64,000 nt of DNA from Acorus gramineus (lineage: Eukaryota > Streptophyta > Magnoliopsida > Acorales > Acoraceae): positions 2,683,747-2,747,746 of the forward strand of contig JAUJYN010000016.1 in NCBI GenBank assembly GCA_030737835.1, written 5' to 3'. Both the position numbers and the translations under genes were made by a program. Position 1 is the stretch's first letter, and every line of letters starts with the position of its first letter. Below are positions 57,037-64,000 of the stretch, piece after piece. The notes beneath the pieces are model-generated. The model was not told the origin of the DNA. It did not search any database and saw only the letters and a program-made list of their open reading frames with translations.

Positions 57037-57045
57037 AAACCCTAA
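57037..57045 (+). promoter_or_regulatory. Telo-box in the 5' leader of GeBP-like gene 2
   Basis: AAACCCTAA at the same distance from the ATG as in gene 1. Confidence 0.45.
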
Positions 57046-57059
57046 CAAATTTTATTCGA

Positions 57060-58046
57060 ATGCCGAAATCTTCCTCTTCAACATCAGCTGGTTCATCGGA
57101 GGAAGAAAGCTCTTCCCACAACCCTCCGCCGCCGCCTTCAAAAGAGAAGCGGACATTTCCACCTCCCAAAGCCGGACCCCCAGTTTTCTCCGATTCTTCC
57201 TCCGATGCCTCCGATGATGATGAAAGTAGCAACTCAAAAGAAGAAGAATCACAGCTGGTCCGACATCAGGAGCCAGGCCATTTCGCACCCTCCAAGAAGC
57301 GCTCCCATGGGGATGAGAACGGGATGAGCAAGTCAAAGAAGGTGAAGAAGGCCCCTTCTGTCCAAAATCCCGTTGCGACTGAGGAAGAGAAGACCCCCGC
57401 CACGAAATCCGTCCCCTTTGGTAGAATTTTCTCCGGGGAGGATGAGGTGGCTTTGATGAGGGGCCTGGCTGAATTCTGTTCGACAAATGGTGCTGATGCG
57501 GCGAGTGTTGTGAAGAATAGAGGGCTTTTTGAAGGATTTCATGCCTCTGTTGGAAGGACCCTACATACAAGTGTCACTGTTGAGCAATTGAAGAACAAGA
57601 TCCGCCGATTGAAGGAACGGCAGGTAAAGCGTGGCGACTCTGCCCTGACTGGAATGTGGGAGAGGCTGTGGAGGAGTGAGAAGGGGAACCCTGCAAACGA
57701 GAATGTTAAGGGGAGGTCGAAGAAAAATTTGGTGGAGAACAATATGGATGAGGGGAAGGTGTTACCGGTGGTGAGTGGGGAGCTCCCACCTTTCTTGGAG
57801 GAGTCGGTCAGAATTTGCTCTAGTCAGGGCAGAACAATGTTGGGGGAAGGGATGCTGAGAAAGAGTCTGATGCTTCTTGATAAGGAGGAGATTGATTCTT
57901 TGGAGAAAAAATGGAAGAAGTTGTGGGTGTTGGACATGAAACTGTCCAAGAGAATGAATGAGTTAGAGAGGAGGAAAAACAAATTGATCAATATGGAGTT
58001 CATGAAGATATCGGAGGCTATGATGCAGCCAGCAGCCAGTAGCTGA
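57060..58046 (+). CDS. GeBP/storekeeper-family DNA-binding protein, copy 2
   Basis: 328 residues, single exon, intact; paralogue of the gene at 30930 with most residues identical. The poly-proline run near residue 25 is shorter, and small in-frame indels lie in the acidic N-terminal part. The DUF573/GeBP domain ('FGRIFSGEDEVALMRGLAEF', 'HTSVTVEQLKNKIRRLKERQ', 'MWERLWRSEKG') and the C-terminal charged helix are kept. The reading frame survives although the surrounding non-coding DNA has drifted, so the gene is probably under constraint. The proximal promoter is short: LTR D begins (at 56746) about 310 bp upstream of the ATG, so upstream control may differ from copy 1. Confidence 0.92.
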   Translation: MPKSSSSTSAGSSEEESSSHNPPPPPSKEKRTFPPPKAGPPVFSDSSSDASDDDESSNSKEEESQLVRHQEPGHFAPSKKRSHGDENGMSKSKKVKKAPSVQNPVATEEEKTPATKSVPFGRIFSGEDEVALMRGLAEFCSTNGADAASVVKNRGLFEGFHASVGRTLHTSVTVEQLKNKIRRLKERQVKRGDSALTGMWERLWRSEKGNPANENVKGRSKKNLVENNMDEGKVLPVVSGELPPFLEESVRICSSQGRTMLGEGMLRKSLMLLDKEEIDSLEKKWKKLWVLDMKLSKRMNELERRKNKLINMEFMKISEAMMQPAASS

Positions 58047-58496
58047 TTATTTCGGTTGATTACAGTGGACGTCACTTCATCTTTTTGGTACGTATTGTAT
58101 TTTTTGCATTGTGTTATTTAATTGAAAAAGTTTCTTATTTCATATTTTTGTTAGTGAAAGTCAATGCATGAATGTGTTTTAATTTGTTTTATTATGTGGT
58201 AATGTTAAGTAGAATTTGTTTTCCATTGATTGATTGGTGTGCTTTCTTCATTATCCTTTTCTCGTTGTGTTTAAGTATGTTAGCCTTGCTCTAATTTTAT
58301 TCACTGTATTTGACTTTGCATAGTACAAAGTTAATATCTATTTGACATTCTGTAGGGCAAGAATACAAGTAGACTCAATGAATATTAGTCACTGCAAGCT
58401 ACCTCACGTTATGTGTGCATATCTTAGTAATGAGTGGGTCCTGACTTTTTTTTTTGTTATTCTGCTACAATTAAAGCTGACAATTCTTTAGGGATC
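58047..58496 (+). other. 3' flank of GeBP-like gene 2
   Basis: Non-coding; aligns with 31929-32330. The donor-like 'ctttttg|gtacgta' at 58087 is conserved with copy 1. Confidence 0.5.
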
Positions 58497-58501
58497 CATA
58501 T

Positions 58502-60044
58502 TGTTGCCTTGGCGATGCTTTAATTGTTGTTAAGATTTTAGTCTTTACCGAAAAAAGAAATTTATAACTCTCTTACCTCTTTTTGGTAGAAAGTGGGAGT
58601 AAGAGGTCGATCCTACAAGGAGACTATGGAAGCAAACAAGTAATTGTAAAAGATATCAATTCCCAACAAAAAGATTTTAAAACAAGAATTTTGAGGATTG
58701 ATCCAAGGAAACTACTTTAAAAGCTAAAATAAAATTCTAATTTGAATCAAGATACGGAAAAGAGGAGCTACCAAAGATTGGAAACCACCCCACAAGTATG
58801 ATTGATTAAATATTTCTATTGCATTTATATTTCCCTTACTTCACATGAGTCAAGAGATTTTACTTGCTCACATGGAGAATATAGATTTAAAGTTCTCTTT
58901 TAAAATTTCATTAGTTGATACACGATTAACTACTAGATCAATGACGGTTCTTATAGTGAAGACCCTCTTCCTTGGCAGTTAAGGTATTCAACCAATGAAA
59001 ACAAAATATTTCAAAGAAAGTAGTTCACTTCTACTCGATTTGAAAATAGGGTTTATAAAGTATCAATCATGTCTCATTTAAGTAAAACGATGAAAGATCT
59101 TAAAATACCCATAATCATGAGAAATCTGAGTTGAAGAAACTATATAATCATTAAGCATAAATCAGAATAATATAAGATGCACAAATAAAAGAACTAATCA
59201 CTCATACTCATGGGGTGGAATCCTCTCCTTGATGGGAGGATTCTCTAGCCTACCATGGTTGGTGATATTCTAGAATAACAATAAAAAGATTCCATGAAAA
59301 TCAAAGAAATAAGAATTTTTTATTGATTAAGCATAAACAAAATACAATAGCATCTATGTCTAATACCAAAGCAATACAGACTGAAACACAAACTGAAAAC
59401 TTAAAACAGAAAAGAAAGAACAAGAGAATGGAAAACTAAAATTTTGCTTAGCTGGAAAATCGATCTGCCCTCTCTCTCTGCAGGCCCCTTTTTATAGAGT
59501 TTTAGGGGCTGGATTGGCTGGAGCTTTTAAGGCTAGACAGCTGCCCAGGATTTGAAAAATCTTGCTGTTTTGGTAGAATTGTGCAAGCTGTCTTGGTGGG
59601 GATTTGATGGATTGATTGAAGCTGATTTTCGGTGATTTTGATGGAGATTTAAGGCTGATTTGATTGATCAGATATGCTGATTTGTGGTTGTCTGCTGGAG
59701 CTGATTTGTGAGGGAGATTCTTTCTTCTTTTGGCAATTGTAATGACTCATTCTTTCCTTAATTGCCCTAGATTTTTAGGAGTTTGTTCCATCATTGAATA
59801 TCCACATGTTCTTTTCCTCTAATAGCATGTAGAAATTTATCTTCATATCCTATGAAATTTAGATTGATGTTAGAATCTCCATGACAAATATAATTATGCA
59901 TGTATAAATGTAGTTTATTTGTGCATATTATGCTTTAAAAATAAAATTCCCTAATATGTATGTAGAAAATGATATATTGCATAGGGAAATGTCCAAGATA
60001 ACTCTAAAAAGTATATCAAAATATGTACTTTTGAACATCTAACA
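58502..60044 (-). mobile_element. Solo LTR (1543 bp) with 5-bp TSD CATAT
   Basis: CATAT is repeated at 58497-58501 and 60045-60049. The ends are TGTTGCC... and ..CATCTAACA on the plus strand, obeying TG...CA. A TATA box CTATAAAAAGGGG reads on the minus strand near 59488-59500, which sets the orientation (minus-strand start TGTTAGATGTTC). No internal gag/pol. Absent from duplication copy 1, so it inserted after the duplication. Confidence 0.9.
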
Positions 60045-60049
60045 CATAT

Positions 60050-61725
60050 GTGAGCAGGATGTAGAAGAATCTAAGTTGTTGCTTGCATTTGCCTACCAGT
60101 TTGACTAACCGTCTTCTTACCTAAAATTAGGTCATGGGATTTATTAGAAACCATATTCGCATTTTCAAATGCAAGTTATATTTTCAGGTGATACTAGTTT
60201 GCAAGAGTTTTTTTTTCACTGAATTTTATGTGTTAGTGTGATCATTGTTTGCTACCTCTCAAACTGATGTTCCTAGATTGACATGATAATAAGTGGGTTC
60301 GTTTTCTCTGTCAATATTCCCAGTTGTATGCATAGCGCAACATGTATTTGGTGGGGATTTCATTCTGTCCGGTGCGTGTACAGCTGTAAATCATACATGA
60401 TAAGTACGCTAAAAGTATGGTTATAATTAAGCTATTTCCTACATATATTCTGGTTATTAATACAAAAAATACATGTACAAACCTCTTATTCGATGTAAAG
60501 GAAGCAGAACAATTATGATTGGCCTTTTAATTTACAAAGAATGTGGTAATTCATTAAAACTAAATGGATACCCGGATTACAAAGGTACCAAATGCAGAGT
60601 TCAATGTACTTCTGTACGTTCGGCTGATAGGTACTAGTTCAATGAACCTTGTGACTATGGTTGTGCGAGTTTATCTCAATTCTTGATGTTGACCATTCGC
60701 GGGAATATGTTTAATTTTTTTTTTTGTATATGTTTCTAAATCTGTCTGTCTTTCTTGTTACTCCTTTTGTTGATTAATGTTAAGGTAGATATTTAATGCT
60801 TTAATATGAAGCATAATTTTCAGATTAAGATGGATAAAAGGCATTCATAGGTTTGATGTTTGTATAATGTATACAGAGAGGAATGCTTCTCAAATTTGTT
60901 TTTGTGAGATCCATAATGTGATTCAAGTTTGATGGTGTCTATTTGAATTAACAAACAGGGATGATTGTTCAATCAGGTTATAATGTGTAGTAGAATTTTT
61001 AGCAGGCAGTTGTCCAACCTTGATTTCTTGGATACCTTTATGTTATACTTGTGGATTCTGATTAGTTATGTTTGAATGCATCAATTATTCATTAATAAAC
61101 TTTATATTGAATGACTCTAGTTCTAAATTCTGAACTCTTTATGATATGCCAGGAGCCATTGAGAGCATTCTTGTCTTGGTTGCTAATTAAACTTTCCTTT
61201 TGGCAGCTATGTATATTAGTCGATGTGAATTAATTGTTATGATAGATAGATAGAATATATGTAGTACTACTTATCATTGTTATAATTTGGTTGCTGCATT
61301 TATGTTTGTCATTGTGCATAAACTTCTTAGATATTGAATTAATGATGAATGGCCTCAAAACATGTATGTGTTGTTTGTATTTATAGGAATATTGTCTGTT
61401 GACTTCACTGGAGGTTTGATATAATTCAATGAGCTTGCTACAGATAGATTCAAGCATGAATGATTTTCTTCTGTTGTTTGAAGATAATTATCATCACTTT
61501 CTCGAAATAGAAAGTTTATGTGGTTTATTAATGATGCTAAATAAATGCCTATTTCGATATCTAAATTGTCTCATTATTTGTTGGCGAGGCTTTGTTCTCT
61601 CTCGAATTGAACAGGTCTAGTTCTTACTATTTATTAATCATTTCTAGTAGATAATTTTAAATTGGCTAATGGGCAACCTGAACTAGCATGTTGGGTAGGA
61701 TTTCATGCCTAAAATCATCATTCTC
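60050..61725 (+). other. Duplicated intergenic DNA, copy 2
   Basis: Aligns with about 32330-33930. No gene recognised; short ORFs are not conserved between the copies. A stretch of about 90 bp at 60536-60640 ('gaatgtggtaattcattaaa...') has no counterpart in copy 1 and could be a small insertion. Confidence 0.5.
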
Positions 61726-61728
61726 TTA

Positions 61729-63274
61729 GGGGCCGTTTGGTTCTTACCGCTTTTAGCACTTATTCAGCTGAAAGCTGAAAATAAGTACTTTTTAAGAAAT
61801 CAGGTGTTTGGTTGGGGACAAAAACAACACTGAATATCAGTGCTTATTCATAAACAAGCGCGTAATATTTCAGTAACCCGTCCGACACTTTTTTTTCCTC
61901 CAATCGCTTTATTGGTTGCCAAAAGACAAGTATGCCCCCCCTGAAAACCACATATTACCACAGGTATATAACCCCCATTTTAATTTCTCTCTCCTCAAAC
62001 ACACCATTTCGAGCAAAAAAGTTGATGAAACCCTAGCTATGGAAAAACCCCCTTCAACTCCGTCTGAATCTGCTCCACCCTCTAAAGTCTTCTCGTGCTC
62101 CTCACTACCTTCAACCACCTTAGCCTTGTTTCTTCAGCAAATCGACCACCACAGCCTTCGTTGGTCCCTCTAGATCATCTCTCCTCTTCGGATCTCCATG
62201 GCAGATCGACTTCAGGAACCACCATCCACCGTATCAAGCCATCCTCATCGAGTTAGAAACCGATGAGTTTTTCCGAATCTCAACCCTAGATTCGCAGATG
62301 TTTTTTTCTCATGAATTTTTACGGGTTCTGGTTTTGATTCATAGAAAAAGGTTTGGTATTTGTGTTGGAAAGTTGGGATTTTAACTTTGTTGTGGTGTCC
62401 GGGCTGTGAAGGCTGGAGATTGTTTGGGAGAAAGAGAGGTTTCAGTATATGTGAAATGATTGGATTTCTATGAATCAGTCATGTTTGTTTTTGGAGTTAT
62501 CTTTATGTTATGTGAAATGATTAGTTAAGGGTCATTGAATTCATTGAACAACATACAGGTATGAAACTAGAAATATGTGAAGACCCAAAGAAAATAGTCA
62601 ATGACCAAAAATGAGCTTCATAGAACTACTAGTTTGAGATCAAAATATCCTTTGGATTGATTTTTATAGGCCTTAAAGTGGCAGTGGTGTTTGTATATAA
62701 TGGTGATGAATCTATTAGTTTGGTTGGACTTTAGGGTCAGGCCTATTGTCTCCTATGTGCTAATTGAGTTGATTGTGTCCGGATCCTATGTTCTTCCTCA
62801 CAAATGAATGTTGAAGTCCAGGTTGTTGTTGATTATAAATATTTTAGAACCTTTGTTAAAGACAGGGCCGTGGATGATCTGTGAAGGAGGGGACCTCCAT
62901 GACCCTCTGTTTACAATTTTGTGTAATGTTTACATCTCATTCCTGTATTGCACCTCTGTTTACAACTCAAAATGATTACATGAAGTGGGAGTGAAAAAAT
63001 AAATAATCTTCAATTTCTCAAAAAAAACATGTTTTCAAGTTTTTAACCAAACATCAAAATAACATTCAACACTTATAAAATGGACCAAAATACCCTTCTA
63101 ATAATCACATATGTTAAGTGGTCAATCAAACACACTTATCTAAATAACTGTTTAATAATTTTCGCTGAACCAAACACCTTTTTTTTCTAAACTCTTAAAG
63201 ATTATCAGCTAACCTCTTTCTGCACTTATTAATCAACACTTAAAATCAGCTTTCTGCGGCTGCCAAACGCCACC
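61729..63274. mobile_element. PIF/Harbinger-type element (1546 bp) with TTA TSD
   Basis: TTA is present on both sides (61726-61728 and 63275-63277). The ends GGGGCCGTTTGGTTC and ..CTGCCAAACGCCACC are imperfect inverted repeats of the Harbinger form. Copy 1 of the duplication has no such DNA at this point. No transposase is seen. Near the left end is a stretch that looks like the start of a host gene (see 62038). Confidence 0.82.
62038..62173 (+). pseudogene. Possible captured gene start inside the PIF/Harbinger element
   Basis: After pyrimidine-rich 'aatttctctctcctc' and 'gaaaccctagct' comes ATG 62038, opening a Ser/Pro/Thr-rich frame (MEKPPSTPSESAPPSK) that ends at 62171-62173. Leader texture, telo-box-like 'aaaccctag' and composition resemble a plant 5' UTR and first exon. 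I do not recognise the protein. Confidence 0.35.
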
Positions 63275-63277
63275 TTA

Positions 63278-64000
63278 GCATCTGTTTTAAGGTGTTTTTC
63301 TCTGGTTTTTTAACTGAAGAATAGTAGTACTCAGGTTAGGCGGTCATTCTCTAGAAAAAATCTGTTGTGTTCATATGATTGTCTTATGATCTTCTGAGAA
63401 GAAAATTCGAGGTCTTTTAAGATGAAAGGATCTATGTTATTAGGATGGAATGCTTATGCATTATTATGAATGCTTTCACTGTTCCTCAAAAAAAAAAAAG
63501 ATTTTTATGAGAGCAATCTGTTTAGGGCCTCAATAGAAATTTCATAAAAATATGATAATCAGTTTCTATTAGATCATTCCCATGCTTTTGCTCACTAGAT
63601 TTAGCCTGGTTTCCTCTCATTGATATATCATTTTCCGTGAAATGATTGTACAAGAACTTTGTAGTGAATATTATTAACCATTCAGGTTTTAAGATTGGTT
63701 GTTTGAACTTGTGAACTCAATTATTTTTTCAATGCACACCTTTGATGCGTAAAGCATGAACATGGCTTAACTAATAGCTTTCATTTTCAATAGAGTGGTG
63801 AAGAAGAATGAGTAATTGATTTATGATATTAAATATATAAACCAAGCTTCTTGTTATATTCTCCTTTGTGATAACCAATTAAAGTAATAAGCTTCTCATT
63901 ATATTAAATACGAGGCAGTTTGAAGGAGCAAATAGACAGCTCACTATCAATTCAGGAAAAACAGTTTGATATATCCCTATTTCTTATGTGTTAATGTAGT
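63278..64000 (+). other. Duplicated intergenic DNA at window end
   Basis: Continues the alignment with copy 1 (about 33945-34700). No gene seen. Confidence 0.6.

Larger units (their letters stand above)
56747..64000 (+). repeat. Segmental duplication, copy 2 (runs off the window)
   Basis: Collinear with 30531-34700; extra DNA relative to copy 1 is explained by the solo LTR at 58502-60044 and the PIF/Harbinger element at 61729-63274, plus small indels. The flanks of both insertions match continuous sequence in copy 1 (near 32330 and 33930). Confidence 0.9.

Overview
This is nuclear DNA of a flowering plant. The evidence is the AT-rich intergenic DNA, plant-type LTR retrotransposons (Tat/Ogre-like Ty3/gypsy with a second RNase H, plus long Del/Tekay-like LTRs), hAT, Mutator and PIF/Harbinger elements with diagnostic target-site duplications, a plant mobile domain (PMD) gene, and two GeBP/storekeeper-type transcription factor genes. 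I cannot name the species. No tRNA, rRNA, organellar or bacterial genes were seen.

Layout. (1) From position 240 to 23869 lies one very large Tat/Ogre-like element ('element A') on the minus strand. Its 5' LTR is 21417-23869, followed by a PBS, gag, an acidic 30-bp repeat tract, a region with three retropepsin-like domains and a G-patch, a possible intron, RT, two RNase H domains and integrase. Beyond pol come a long 3' region, a five-exon PMD gene in the opposite orientation, a PPT and the start of the 3' LTR. The 3' LTR is cut at 239/240 by another LTR ('B0'). Element A also carries a Del-like LTR (B1, 5314-8452) and an 840-bp hAT element (17691-18530) with a perfect 8-bp TSD. (2) 23870-25101 is the remnant of a small iMet-primed LTR element. 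(3) 25102-30800 is AT-rich and holds several MITEs, two of them Mutator-type with 9-bp TSDs. (4) GeBP-like gene 1 lies at 30930-31928 with a long 3' flank. (5) 37863-46279 is a decayed plus-strand Tat element ('element E') containing a 703-bp solo LTR and invaded by B2. (6) 43591-56746 is a pile of long LTRs: B2(+), B3(+), B4(-), C(-) and D(-). B3 and B4 abut head to head. (7) GeBP-like gene 2 lies at 57060-58046. It is part of a duplication covering 30531-34700 and 56747-64000; copy 2 alone later gained a 1543-bp solo LTR and a 1546-bp PIF/Harbinger element.

The two GeBP genes are the only intact, clearly host, protein-coding genes. The PMD gene has undamaged splice sites, all in phase 0, but is a passenger of element A and its last exon is broken by B1. 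The retroelement genes carry stops and frameshifts.

The most unusual signals are: (a) a conserved three-exon architecture with a 36-nt phase-1 microexon inside the Del-like LTRs; (b) a short hairpin with compensatory stem changes in the second of those introns; (c) arrays of a TTGTC-N6-GAC dyad at 27-28 bp spacing in three places of element A; and (d) the triple protease plus G-patch polyprotein and the antisense PMD gene of element A.
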